A stretch of DNA of 64,000 nucleotides, taken from contig CAYRFQ010000011.1 of NCBI GenBank assembly GCA_964423615.1, positions 1 to 64,000 of the forward strand. Direction: 5' to 3'. Below, one piece after another: positions 8,130 to 16,781 of this stretch (its first letter is position 1; each line of letters starts with the position of its first letter). Source of the stretch: CAYRFQ01 sp964423615. Lineage in GTDB: Bacteria > Planctomycetota > Planctomycetia > Gemmatales > Gemmataceae. The notes under the pieces are model-generated. The model was not told the DNA's origin. It ran no database searches and saw only the letters and a list, made by a program, of their open reading frames with translations. A program made the translations under genes and the position numbers.

Positions 8130-9101
8130 ATGTTTGCGTACAATAGGCTCTTGGAACTCCTGGCTACGACTCCAGCTCGATCCTGGAGTGAGATCCTGCC
8201 AAACCAGATTCGTGAGGCCTGCCTGCCCGAAAAACACGGACGGTTGTCCGAATGGCAAGAGGCGATCCGATCACTTCCGGCCATCACGCCTGGTTCCATC
8301 GATCTGAAGGACGCCGTCAGGATTGGCACGTCTTCGGATACTGAGCCTGCCGTCTTGCAAGAGTTGAAAACCGCGCTGAAAAAACTACATCCCTGGCGAA
8401 AAGGCCCGATCGATCTCTTTGGCCTGACGATCGACACCGAATGGCGGTCGGACTGGAAGTGGGACCGCCTCAAGAATGCCATCCAACCACTTGCGGGACG
8501 TGCGGTGTTGGACATCGGGTGCGGGAACGGATACTACGGATTACGAATGATTGGCGCGGGAGCACGAATGGTCCTGGGGTTAGATCCCATGATGCTGTTC
8601 GTGATGCAGTACGAAAGTTTGTTGCGGTACCTACCATCTTTGGATGCGTTTGTCGTTCCGCTTGGTGTGGAACAGTTGCCCGAAAGGCTCGGAGCCTTCG
8701 ACACTGTGTTCTCGATGGGTGTCCTCCACCACCGCCGGTCTCCGCTCGGCCACCTCGAAACTTTGGCCGGAACCCTCCGACCGGGAGGCGAATTAGTCCT
8801 CGAAACTTTGGTCATCGAAGGACGACTCGGCGAAGTGCTCGTCCCCGAAGGACGCTACGCCCAAATGCGAAATGTGTATTTCCTTCCGTCGTGTCCGACG
8901 CTGGAATCCTGGTTGAGAAAATGCGGCTTTCGAAATGTACGCGTCATCGACGTGACCCCCACGACGAGCCAGGAACAACGCCGAACGGAGTGGATGACGT
9001 TTCATTCTCTGGAAAATTATCTCGACAACGCCGACTCCTCGAAAACCGTGGAGGGACATCCGGCTCCGATTCGGGCTATTTTTCTGGCCGAGAGTCCGTG
9101 A
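8130..9101 (+). CDS. cmoB: tRNA U34 carboxymethyltransferase
   Basis: A 323-residue protein matching CmoB along its whole length. The family core LHPWRKGP, IDTEWRSDWKWDR, LDIGCGNGYYG, the GAGARMVLGLDP strand, FSMGVLHHRRSPL, ETLVIEG, RYAQMRNVYFLPS and the EQRRTEWMTFHSL to KTVEGHPAP end are all present. CmoB moves a carboxymethyl group from carboxy-SAM to 5-hydroxyuridine 34, giving cmo5U, which widens wobble decoding. It starts 59 bases after the lipoprotein gene. No clear ribosome binding site precedes the ATG. Confidence 0.95.
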   Translation: MFAYNRLLELLATTPARSWSEILPNQIREACLPEKHGRLSEWQEAIRSLPAITPGSIDLKDAVRIGTSSDTEPAVLQELKTALKKLHPWRKGPIDLFGLTIDTEWRSDWKWDRLKNAIQPLAGRAVLDIGCGNGYYGLRMIGAGARMVLGLDPMMLFVMQYESLLRYLPSLDAFVVPLGVEQLPERLGAFDTVFSMGVLHHRRSPLGHLETLAGTLRPGGELVLETLVIEGRLGEVLVPEGRYAQMRNVYFLPSCPTLESWLRKCGFRNVRVIDVTPTTSQEQRRTEWMTFHSLENYLDNADSSKTVEGHPAPIRAIFLAESP

Positions 9102-9151
9102 GGAACTGTGAGACCCAAGTATGGGCCAGATGGTAAGCCAAATGCTTGCGC

Positions 9152-9191
9152 AAAAAAATCCCCTGGCATGCCATCCTCACACACCAGGGGA
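9152..9191 (-). terminator. intrinsic terminator, minus strand
   Basis: TCCCCTGG (9159-9166) pairs perfectly with CCAGGGGA (9184-9191). Read on the minus strand the stem is followed by seven U residues. It faces the secreted-protein gene at 9411 and would back up the terminator at 9336. Confidence 0.7.
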
Positions 9192-9205
9192 CTCCCGTCA
9201 ACATG

Positions 9206-9232
9206 GTAGGTTGGCGCACGCCACCAACCTAC
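9206..9232. repeat. palindromic repeat
   Basis: GTAGGTTGG and CCAACCTAC form a perfect nine-base inverted repeat around a GC-rich centre. It resembles the short palindromes that recur in spacers of this window (20071-20243, 56037-56113). Confidence 0.6.
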
Positions 9233-9335
9233 GCACTAGATGAATCGAAGTTTGGTCGTCGGTACGGACACCGGTTCTTCCATTTTTCTGAGATTTTTTC
9301 ATCCTGGCCCCATGCAATACAGGTCTTAGCAGCGC

Positions 9336-9375
9336 AAACAAAAGCCCCGCAACGGTTTACGACCGGTACGAGGCT
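9336..9375 (-). terminator. intrinsic terminator after the 9411 gene
   Basis: AGCCCCGCAACGG (9343-9355) and CCGGTACGAGGCT (9363-9375) pair in 12 of 13 positions, counting wobbles, with a seven-base loop. On the minus strand the stem is followed by UUUUGUUU. It lies 36 bases past the stop of the secreted-protein gene. Confidence 0.75.
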
Positions 9376-9410
9376 CCTTATTGGACCAAACGATTGTTCA
9401 AAAACTCCGA

Positions 9411-9959
9411 TCACGGCACGATCGGACCAGTCCCACCAGGAAATCCGCCAGGAACTTGTTGGATCGGGCCAGCACCACCCGGGACCGTCACGGCTCCAGG
9501 CGGAAGAGCCGCACCAGGCGAGTTCACAATGTTCTGGTTGACGTTCACGTTGGTGTTCTGGTTAATGTTGACCGGAGGAAACTGCTCGATGAACCGTGTA
9601 GGTAGGTAGCAGTTGTAGTTCCGGTGGAAGTAATACCAGCAGTGTCGTTGCGGGCAAAAATAGCCGTAGCATCGGTATCGAGGGAAGTAGCAACGACGCG
9701 ACCAACCTCGGTATCCAACCGAGTAGAATGGAACACGGTTGCCATGGAAAACGGGCGGGGAGCAGTGGTGTCGGACTACTCGGTGGTGAATGTGGTGGCC
9801 GAACGAATGATGAATTCGACCTCCACCAAAGTGAACGCGACCTCCACCAAAGTGAACGCGACCACGACCGGTCCGACAACCTTGGGCTTCAGACGTCTCC
9901 ACAGTCCCAGTCAAGGAAACCAACGCACCTAGAGCCAACGCGATTGCAAAGTTCTTCAT
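9411..9959 (-). CDS. secreted His/Gly/Asn-rich protein
   Basis: A 182-residue protein that starts at the ATG at 9959, giving a normal signal peptide (MKNFAIALALGALVSLTG to SEAQG). The mature part begins with repeats of GGRVHFGG and a run of HH pairs, continues with a Cys/Tyr/Arg-rich block (RCYFPRYRCYGYFCPQRHCW), and ends in a low-complexity Asn/Gly/Pro tail (NINQNTNVNVNQN). No enzyme motif is visible. His and Cys clusters could bind metal or crosslink in the envelope. Such low-complexity exported proteins are common in planctomycetes. Two minus-strand terminators follow it. Confidence 0.8.
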   Translation of the reverse strand: MKNFAIALALGALVSLTGTVETSEAQGCRTGRGRVHFGGGRVHFGGGRIHHSFGHHIHHRVVRHHCSPPVFHGNRVPFYSVGYRGWSRRCYFPRYRCYGYFCPQRHCWYYFHRNYNCYLPTRFIEQFPPVNINQNTNVNVNQNIVNSPGAALPPGAVTVPGGAGPIQQVPGGFPGGTGPIVP

Positions 9960-10466
9960 CAGGACATCTCCAATTATCGCTGGTAACCAGCGTATCATTT
10001 TGATATTTGTGAAACTGGTCTCACTGTGAGAACCATCGTTTCAATGCTGAACCATTAAAGCACCCTTGATGCCAAACTTGAAATTTCTCCAGATATTTTC
10101 TGCAAGCCATTGAGGTAAAACAACTTGGATCAAAAAGTGCGTTTCCGCGCAAGTTCTTTCAAGTTCGCACAACCGATGTCTTATCGAATACATGTGTATT
10201 CGGAACGATATCATTTTGGTACGATCCGTGGGTTCGTTGTTGCTGGAACGAAGCCGTGGCCCGTATCGACACAAAGACCAAAGAGACAATGCCCGCCAAA
10301 ATGCAACTTGGCGAAATGGGTTTTGCGTCCGTTTCGAGCCGCCCGAACACCTCTTGTCCAGAGAACTCTGTCGATTTAGGCTGTGTCCATACCATAACGA
10401 GAGTGGGTAGCCACGGCTTCTCTCCCAAACAATTTCTAGAGCAAACCCGTTTGAGCGGTGCCGACT
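9960..10466. other. spacer without recognised gene
   Basis: About 500 bases between the divergent secreted-protein gene and tyrS. I see no T-box motif (no GGTGG-type ACCGCG element) despite the synthetase downstream, and no strong hairpin with a U run. It presumably holds the two divergent promoters. Confidence 0.5.
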
Positions 10467-11687
10467 ATGAAAAGCCTTGAAGAGCAAATCGAATTGATCC
10501 GTCGTGGAGTCGATCGAATCGTCCCCGAAGAAGAACTGAAACAGAAGCTCGAAAAAAGCCTCAAGACCGGCAAGCCCCTGCGAGTGAAATACGGCATCGA
10601 CCCGACTGGAATCGACGTTCACCTCGGCCACACCGTTCCGCTCCGCAAACTCCGGTTGTTCCAGGAACTTGGTCACCAGGCCGTGCTCATCATCGGAAAC
10701 TACACAGCGATGGTCGGCGACCCAAGTGGCCGCGACAAGGCCCGCGAAGGCATGACCGAGGAGCAGGTCGAAGCCAACGCCCGTGATTACTTGACGCAGG
10801 TCGCAAAAGTCATCGACATCGAGAAAGCCGAGGTCCGACGCAACGGCGAGTGGTTCGGAAAGTTCAACTTCCTGGATGTGCTACGACTCATGAGCCAAAT
10901 CACCATGCAGCGCATGCTCGAACGCGACGACTTCGACAAACGGATCAAGGCCGCCGAAGGGATTCGCCTGAGCGAGTGTCTCTACCCACTCATGCAAGGC
11001 CACGACAGCGTCGAGATTCACGCGGACGTCGAACTCGGCGGGTCCGAACAACTCTTCAACTTGATGGTCGCTCGCGACCTCCAGAAAGACGCTGGCCAAT
11101 CCCAACAGGTGTGCATCACGCTCCCTCTACTCAGGGGGCTCGACGGCGAGAAAAAGATGGGCAAGAGCTTGAAAAACTACATCGGCGTCAACGAAAGTGC
11201 GACCGACATGGTGATCAAGACCATGCGCATTCCCGACCATTTGATGACCGAATGGTTCGAGTTGTTGACTGATCGGACGACCGAAGAAATCAAAAACTTC
11301 ACGAACGCCGATGAAATCAACCCTCGCGACGCGAAGATGCAACTCGGCAAAGACATTGCCAGTTTTTACTACGGTGAGGAAGACGCCGAGGCGGGCGTCC
11401 AGGATTGGATCAACATCGTCCAGAAGGGAAGTGATCCCACCGAAATTCCCGAAGTCGAGCTGCCCTCGAGCGAGTTAGAAAACGGCGAAATCTGGATTTG
11501 CAAACTCTTGGTCTTGCTTGGGTTGGCAGGCAGTAACGGAGAAGCGCGCCGTGCCATATCCGGCAGCGCGGTGAAACTCGGCGAAGACCGAGAAAAAGTC
11601 ACCGACGCCAAAGCCAATATCGCCGTGACCGACGGGTTGATCGTCCGGAATGGAAAACAAAAAGTAGCGCGGGTGAAGTTGAGCTAA
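10467..11687 (+). CDS. tyrS: tyrosyl-tRNA synthetase
   Basis: A 406-residue class I synthetase that charges tRNA-Tyr in the cytoplasm. The HIGH motif reads HLGH (52-55) after KYGIDPTGID, and the KMSKS motif reads KMGKS (230-234). A C-terminal S4 RNA-binding domain covers about the last 65 residues (ICKLLVLLGLAGSNGEARR, IVRNGKQKVARV). The ATG at 10467 is preferred; a GTG three codons earlier is also in frame. KMGKS differs from the textbook motif but occurs in this family. There is no T-box leader. Confidence 0.95.
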   Translation: MKSLEEQIELIRRGVDRIVPEEELKQKLEKSLKTGKPLRVKYGIDPTGIDVHLGHTVPLRKLRLFQELGHQAVLIIGNYTAMVGDPSGRDKAREGMTEEQVEANARDYLTQVAKVIDIEKAEVRRNGEWFGKFNFLDVLRLMSQITMQRMLERDDFDKRIKAAEGIRLSECLYPLMQGHDSVEIHADVELGGSEQLFNLMVARDLQKDAGQSQQVCITLPLLRGLDGEKKMGKSLKNYIGVNESATDMVIKTMRIPDHLMTEWFELLTDRTTEEIKNFTNADEINPRDAKMQLGKDIASFYYGEEDAEAGVQDWINIVQKGSDPTEIPEVELPSSELENGEIWICKLLVLLGLAGSNGEARRAISGSAVKLGEDREKVTDAKANIAVTDGLIVRNGKQKVARVKLS

Positions 11688-11735
11688 CTCAAGACAGACA
11701 CTCATTCATTTCGCGTTCCACGTCTCAAGAAGTCC

Positions 11736-13439
11736 TCAAGGCTCGTTCGGAAGATCGAGCCGTGTCCTCGTCGGTGCATCAAGTTTCGTCCTGTGAGATG
11801 CCATCGGAAATTGCCCGTACTTGTTGCCATCGATGCGTTGGCCATGTGAGAGATCAAGGCCCTCGCCCGTCAACTCGAATTCGAGACGCGGTTCTTCGCT
11901 CAAATACAACGGCAGGCGGACGGTGAATGTGCTCCCGCGTCCGAGTTCACTTTCGAGCGTCACGTCCCCCCCGAGGAGTTTGGTCAACTCCCGAACGATC
12001 GAGAGACCGAGCCCCGAACCGTCTTGCTCGCGTGTCAACGGATTGCCGGCCTGTCGAAATTTTTCGAAGACGAGGCCCTGTTCTTCCTTGGCGATCCCAA
12101 CCCCCGTGTCGCTGACGGTCATGACGAGTTCACGGTTTTCGGCTTCGGCCTTGAGCACGACCCGACCGCCTTCTGGAGTGAACTTGATCGCGTTCGATAG
12201 CAAGTTTTGCAAGATGTGCTGGAGTTTCGAGCTATCCTGTCGCAACACAGGCAACGACGAACTGATCTGGCTCCTTAGATCGATGTTCTTCTTCTCGGCC
12301 ATCTGCCGAAACATCGTCAACATCCCTTCGGCAACATCGTGAACGCTAAACTCCTCGATCCGCAATTCCATCTTGCCCGCTTCCGTCTTGGCCAAGTCGA
12401 GGATGTCGTTTATCAACGCCAACAACCGCTCCCCACTCGTTTGGATGTTGCGGACCCAGCGTTGTTGTTTCTCGTTCAGTTCGTATCTCGAAAGCAGCAC
12501 CTCACTAAAACCCAAAATGCTATTCAGCGGTGTTCGCAACTCGTGGCTCATGGTCGTGAGGAAATCGCCTTTGAGTCGGTTCGATTCGTAGAGCGCCAGG
12601 TTCGCCTGGGCCAACTCATCGACCTTCCGGTCGAGGTCGACGTTGACCTTCCGCCAGCGGTCTTGCATGCTCACGAGGTTGCGCAGCATCCGATTGAAGG
12701 CGTGGCTCAAGTCTTCGAATTCGTCCCCGGTCTGGATTTCGCTACGCACGTTCAGTTCGCCCGCGGAGATCGCGTCGCTCACGTCCTTGAGGTGTTTGAC
12801 CGGCTTGACGATGACATAACGAACGATGATCCAGCTACCGGCCATGATCAGCAACGCCGTGGCCAGCGCAATGGAGATCAAAAAGGCTCGGTTGACGTGG
12901 ACCGCCGTAACGATCGCGTCCGTCTTCATCTCGATCTTGACGGTGTCGATGTAGTCTCCCTCTTCGTACTCTTTGTGGCACTTGAGGCAATCCTGGGTGG
13001 CACGCACGGCCTTGTAATAAATCAGCCGCGGCTTCCCCCCGCTAATGAGTCGTTCGGCCTCATTTTTCGGGTCGTCTTTGCGGCTGAAGGCTTTGTACAA
13101 ATCGCGTTCGTAAACATCGGCCGGTGGATTCTTACTCCACAAGGAATATTGGCACTTGCCGAGTTCGTCGAAGAGCTTCCAGGACCGAGCGATATCTTCC
13201 TGCTTCATTTCGGGCTTGGTCTTGTGCAGCAGGAGTGCAAGATGATGCTTGACGACGATCGGATTCACCAGGAGACGGCACGACGTCCGCGCTTGCTCGT
13301 ACGCGACGCCTTCCGTCTGCAGAGCGTAGAACCAGAAACTCAGAGCGATCAACACAAGAGTAAACGCGCCGAACAGGAACCGGCACTTGCGTTCGAGGCT
13401 GGTTTCCCCGAGTAATCGTTTGAGGGCACGGTAGGACAT
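11736..13439 (-). CDS. membrane sensor histidine kinase with Tll0287-like haem motif
   Basis: A 567-residue kinase. A membrane helix at about 21-41 is followed by an external sensor of about 140 residues resembling Tll0287/DUF3365, with a c-type haem motif CLKCH at 151-155. A second membrane helix (about 186-208), a HAMP domain, HisKA with SHELRTPLN (phospho-acceptor H299) and HATPase_c (NLLSNAIKFTP, DTGVGI, GSGLGLSIV) follow. It lacks a receiver domain, so a separate response regulator, not seen here, must exist. The start lies six bases past the stop of mutM, so the two are probably co-transcribed. The haem motif suggests redox or gas sensing; the ligand is unknown. Confidence 0.9.
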   Translation of the reverse strand: MSYRALKRLLGETSLERKCRFLFGAFTLVLIALSFWFYALQTEGVAYEQARTSCRLLVNPIVVKHHLALLLHKTKPEMKQEDIARSWKLFDELGKCQYSLWSKNPPADVYERDLYKAFSRKDDPKNEAERLISGGKPRLIYYKAVRATQDCLKCHKEYEEGDYIDTVKIEMKTDAIVTAVHVNRAFLISIALATALLIMAGSWIIVRYVIVKPVKHLKDVSDAISAGELNVRSEIQTGDEFEDLSHAFNRMLRNLVSMQDRWRKVNVDLDRKVDELAQANLALYESNRLKGDFLTTMSHELRTPLNSILGFSEVLLSRYELNEKQQRWVRNIQTSGERLLALINDILDLAKTEAGKMELRIEEFSVHDVAEGMLTMFRQMAEKKNIDLRSQISSSLPVLRQDSSKLQHILQNLLSNAIKFTPEGGRVVLKAEAENRELVMTVSDTGVGIAKEEQGLVFEKFRQAGNPLTREQDGSGLGLSIVRELTKLLGGDVTLESELGRGSTFTVRLPLYLSEEPRLEFELTGEGLDLSHGQRIDGNKYGQFPMASHRTKLDAPTRTRLDLPNEP

Positions 13440-13445
13440 GGGGTT

Positions 13446-14303
13446 TCACCGTTGCGCTTGATCCGAGGTTGAGGCTCGCTTGCGTTTTTGACACCGCGGG
13501 CAAAAGTGAGTCGACCGCCCAGCCAGTCTCATCTGCTGGATCTTGGCCTGACACCGGAGGCACGGATTTCCAGTGCGTCCGTAGACGTTGAATTCTTCCT
13601 GGAATCCGCCAGCCAAACCGGAACCACCGACATAATTGCGAATCGTCGAGCCACGTTTTTCGATCGCCCGTGTCAAGACCATCTCGACGGCCTCGCACAA
13701 GCGTTGAATCTGTGACCGCGACGTTTCCTTGCCGGGCCGAGTTGGATGGAGTTTCGCTTCGAATAAAATTTCGTCGGCGTAGATATTCCCGACCCCCGCA
13801 ACCACACGTTGGTCGAGCAAAATCGCTTTCAGGTTGCGACCGGTCGCCGCGAGTCGAGGTTGCCAATACTGTGGTGTCAAGCCGAACGGTTCCGGGCCTA
13901 ACTCCGACTCGTCGAAAAAGCTCTGTAAGTCCGCTTCCGATTGGTACACCGTTACGCTCCCAAATCGGCGGATATCTCGGAATCGCAACTGGTTGGTTCC
14001 GTCACCCAGTCTCAGGATCAAGTGGGTATGCGACTCGATTGGTTCCGTGGTCGGCAGAACTCGCAGTTGCCCCGTCATGCCCATGTGAAAGACCAGCCGG
14101 GAACCATCCTCCAGGGGAATAACGATCCATTTCCCACGCCGAGTAGCCGCGAGCATCGTTTGTCCAGACAGGTGATCGGTCCACTCCTCTTGCCATTGTT
14201 TGCGCAAGGGTTGGTCACCAACCTGGGCATCGACGATGACCTGCTTCAATAGCATCGGACGCAGGTCTCGGACGATCGTCTCGACTTCGGGTAACTCGGG
14301 CAC
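13446..14303 (-). CDS. mutM: formamidopyrimidine-DNA glycosylase
   Basis: A 285-residue DNA repair glycosylase that removes oxidised purines and nicks the backbone. The chain must begin with Pro-Glu after the initiator, and it does if the GTG at 14303 is used (PELPEVETIVRDL), with GAGAGGA about 11 bases upstream. The longer open frame to 14525 is therefore rejected. The middle carries RDIRRFG and the helix-two-turn-helix lysine region, and the end has the zinc finger CLRC to CPRC. The sensor kinase gene follows six bases later. Pairing oxidative DNA repair with a haem-type sensor is suggestive but unproven. Confidence 0.93.
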   Translation of the reverse strand: MPELPEVETIVRDLRPMLLKQVIVDAQVGDQPLRKQWQEEWTDHLSGQTMLAATRRGKWIVIPLEDGSRLVFHMGMTGQLRVLPTTEPIESHTHLILRLGDGTNQLRFRDIRRFGSVTVYQSEADLQSFFDESELGPEPFGLTPQYWQPRLAATGRNLKAILLDQRVVAGVGNIYADEILFEAKLHPTRPGKETSRSQIQRLCEAVEMVLTRAIEKRGSTIRNYVGGSGLAGGFQEEFNVYGRTGNPCLRCQAKIQQMRLAGRSTHFCPRCQKRKRASTSDQAQR

Positions 14304-14451
14304 GGGATTCAAATTCCTCTCGGCGGGCCATGGACATCCAGCGCGAATTATAATCGGTTGTGTTTCCCGACACCACCGCGGTTCCGAACGTGGGGGATTT
14401 GAACTAAGATGGATGAGTTCGCAAGACGTTTTCGACCCCGCGGGGGTAATC

Positions 14452-14570
14452 GGCCAAACAAGTGCCGTGTTTTGGTTTGCAAGCTCCGAAGGGGCGCTCG
14501 ATTTTGGCCGTCGGTGGAAACTCACGGAACGAAAACACCCGATCGTGTGCCGGACACCACAAACCGAAAA
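14452..14570. repeat. dispersed repeat family A, copy 2
   Basis: This is the most diverged of three copies. It keeps GGCCAAACAAGTGCCGTG, GCTCCGAAGGGGCGCT and a CCGTCGGTGG to CTCACGG hairpin in the same order as 6573-6710. The rest of the spacer 14304-14661 holds the mutM leader and the trpB promoter region; no gene is seen. Confidence 0.7.
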
Positions 14571-14661
14571 GAAAACACAGCAGTCGTAGGCGTAAGCCCA
14601 TAAGATCCGGCCCCAGCACTCACAGGAATCAACCTCGTAATATCATACCCTGGAGATAGAT

Positions 14662-15870
14662 ATGGCCACAGCCACACCCACAGTTCCCGATCAAACCGGT
14701 CGATTCGGCCCCTACGGCGGTCGATTCGTTCCCGAGACGCTGATCTACGCTCTGGAAGAACTCACTCAGGAATACCAACGGGCCAAGATCGATCCCGAAT
14801 TTCAGGACCAGTTCCACTATTACCTCCGCCAATACGTTGGGCGTCCGTCTCCGTTATATTTTGCCGAACGACTCACCGAGAAGGCAGGTGGTGCCCAAAT
14901 CTATCTCAAGCGAGAAGACCTGAACCACACAGGTGCCCACAAGATCAATAACTGCATCGGCCAGGCGTTGCTCACCAAGCGGATGGACAAACCCCGAATC
15001 ATCGCCGAAACAGGAGCAGGCCAACACGGCGTTGCGACGGCCACTGCAGCCGCCCTATTCGGGCTGGAGTGCCAAGTTTTCATGGGCGAGGAAGACGTTC
15101 GACGGCAGAAACTCAACGTCTTCAAGATGCGGGCCATGGGAACGGAAGTGGTCCCCGTCAAGAGTGGCAGCCGGACCCTTCGCGACGCCGTTAACGATGC
15201 CATGCGTAACTGGATGTCGACCGTGACGAACACCCACTACATCATCGGCAGCGTCGTCGGCCCCCATCCATTTCCGACGATCGTGCGGGATTTCCAATCG
15301 GTCATCGGACAAGAAACCAAGGCCCAATGCCGTGAGCAAATCGGACGATTGCCCGACGTTGTCATGGCGTGTGTCGGGGGCGGCAGTAACGCCGCGGGGA
15401 TGTTCTATCCATTCGTTGAAGAAACCGACGTCGAGTTGATCGGAGTCGAGGCAGGCGGTCGCAAACTCACTCCCGGCGACCACTCCGCCACCCTCGGCCA
15501 TGGCGAACCTGGTATCCTTCACGGAGCCTTTAGCTATGTCTTGCAGAACGACGACGGCCAGACCGCTCCGGTCCATTCGGTGTCGGCGGGCCTCGATTAT
15601 CCCGGCGTCGGCCCCGAACACAGCTACTGGAAAGACACCGGACGAGTGCAATACACCAGCGTTTCCGACGACGAAGCGATGGAAGGTTTCTCGACTTGTT
15701 CACAACTCGAAGGCATCTTGCCGGCGTTAGAAACGGCACACGCCGTCGTTGAAGTGATGCGAGTCGCGGCCGAGAGGAGTAAAGATGATGTCGTGGTCCT
15801 TTGTTTCTCCGGACGTGGGGATAAGGATTGCTACGAGATCGCAAGGTTGTGCGGAGAGGATTTGGATTGA
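14662..15870 (+). CDS. trpB: tryptophan synthase beta chain
   Basis: A 402-residue PLP enzyme that joins indole and serine to make tryptophan. Conserved blocks are FGPYGGRFVPE at the start, the PLP lysine K94 in HTGAHKINN, ETGAGQHG, the phosphate loop CVGGGSNA, GLDYPGVGPEH and a C-terminal SGRGDKD. A GGAGA site lies seven bases before the ATG. No trpA or other trp gene is next to it, so the pathway is split in this genome. Confidence 0.97.
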   Translation: MATATPTVPDQTGRFGPYGGRFVPETLIYALEELTQEYQRAKIDPEFQDQFHYYLRQYVGRPSPLYFAERLTEKAGGAQIYLKREDLNHTGAHKINNCIGQALLTKRMDKPRIIAETGAGQHGVATATAAALFGLECQVFMGEEDVRRQKLNVFKMRAMGTEVVPVKSGSRTLRDAVNDAMRNWMSTVTNTHYIIGSVVGPHPFPTIVRDFQSVIGQETKAQCREQIGRLPDVVMACVGGGSNAAGMFYPFVEETDVELIGVEAGGRKLTPGDHSATLGHGEPGILHGAFSYVLQNDDGQTAPVHSVSAGLDYPGVGPEHSYWKDTGRVQYTSVSDDEAMEGFSTCSQLEGILPALETAHAVVEVMRVAAERSKDDVVVLCFSGRGDKDCYEIARLCGEDLD

Positions 15871-16064
15871 CGTCAATCCAAACGCCAAAGTGGGCACGCG
15901 TTGTGGCTCCGACGACTCAGCTACGTTCCACTGAAAACCGAAACCTTTGGTACCCACCCTCGAAGTTTTTCCGGGAAGTCGTGAGTGTTGTGTTTTGATC
16001 TTCCGATTGTGAGCCCTCCGCGGCTTCCCGAACGATCCTAAATACGACTATTGGTTTTGCTGAT

Positions 16065-16466
16065 ATGGCTACTTGGAAACTGATATTAAAGTATCTCCTC
16101 GGACTCCTGTTTATTGTCGCTGGAATCGTCCACTTTCTGATTCCTGAGTTTTTCATGGCTGTGATGCCCCCGTGGATGTCCCTGCATCTTTTTTTGGTGT
16201 TGTTGACCGGGGCAACAGAAATCATCGCTGGCGTTTTGTTGTTGATTCCACGAACTTCGCGACTCGGGGCGTGGTTGATCGTAGGACATCTGTTGGCTTT
16301 CTTCACCATCCACATCGACATGGTCATTCGGGCCGATGCGTTTCCGGACATTCCACTTTGGATCTTGTGGCTGCGTCTCGTCTTCCAGTTCGTGTTCTTG
16401 GCTTGGGCTTGGCCGTTCGTTGGCTGGCCTCTGTTCGAAAAGGCCAACGCGACCAAAGCTGTGTGA
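16065..16466 (+). CDS. DoxX-like membrane protein
   Basis: A 133-residue protein with four hydrophobic segments (about 8-24, 40-62, 67-85 and 100-122). The opening LLGLLFIVAGIVHFLIPEFF, the GATEIIAGVLLLIP segment and the short loops fit the DoxX/DUF417-like group. Members are often linked to redox or thiol chemistry, but no such partner is visible here. It stands alone between trpB and the mtnB-like gene. Confidence 0.75.
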   Translation: MATWKLILKYLLGLLFIVAGIVHFLIPEFFMAVMPPWMSLHLFLVLLTGATEIIAGVLLLIPRTSRLGAWLIVGHLLAFFTIHIDMVIRADAFPDIPLWILWLRLVFQFVFLAWAWPFVGWPLFEKANATKAV

Positions 16467-16781
16467 TTGGGCATTGGAAGTTTCTCGCTTGCTTTGACGA
16501 AGAGACCCCGACGTAGCGAGAAACACGGAAGCGAGGGAAGCAAGACCCGAATCCACGCCTTCGTCCAGCGGACCGCTCACGGACTCATTGGCCGCCCACG
16601 CCTCAAAAAACCACCAGACCAAGAGATTGTCGCCACTGCCATCTTCACACCCAATCGTACGACAGCCGGGAAGAGAAACGAAGTGGGTCACTCCGCGTCC
16701 CTGTCCTCGTCTTCTCTCTCGCATATAACAAAACAACACACTCTTATTTTTTCTCTCCCAAACAGCACCAAAGACAATCTC
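16467..16781. other. spacer without recognised gene
   Basis: The frame of the downstream aldolase-type gene stays open across this spacer, but its translation is low in conserved features. No hairpin with a U run is apparent. It presumably carries the promoter of the mtnB-like gene. Confidence 0.5.

Noticed and set aside
10041..10676. 211-codon minus-strand frame overlapping the 5' end of tyrS
   Set aside because: It overlaps the conserved synthetase start and has no recognisable feature.
12339..13415. 358-codon open frame on the plus strand opposite the sensor kinase gene
   Set aside because: It is antisense to a clear histidine kinase and has no domain; long opposite frames are common at this base composition.
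14304..14525. 74-codon N-terminal extension of mutM
   Set aside because: MutM requires Pro-Glu right after the initiator; the GTG at 14303 with its own ribosome binding site provides this.
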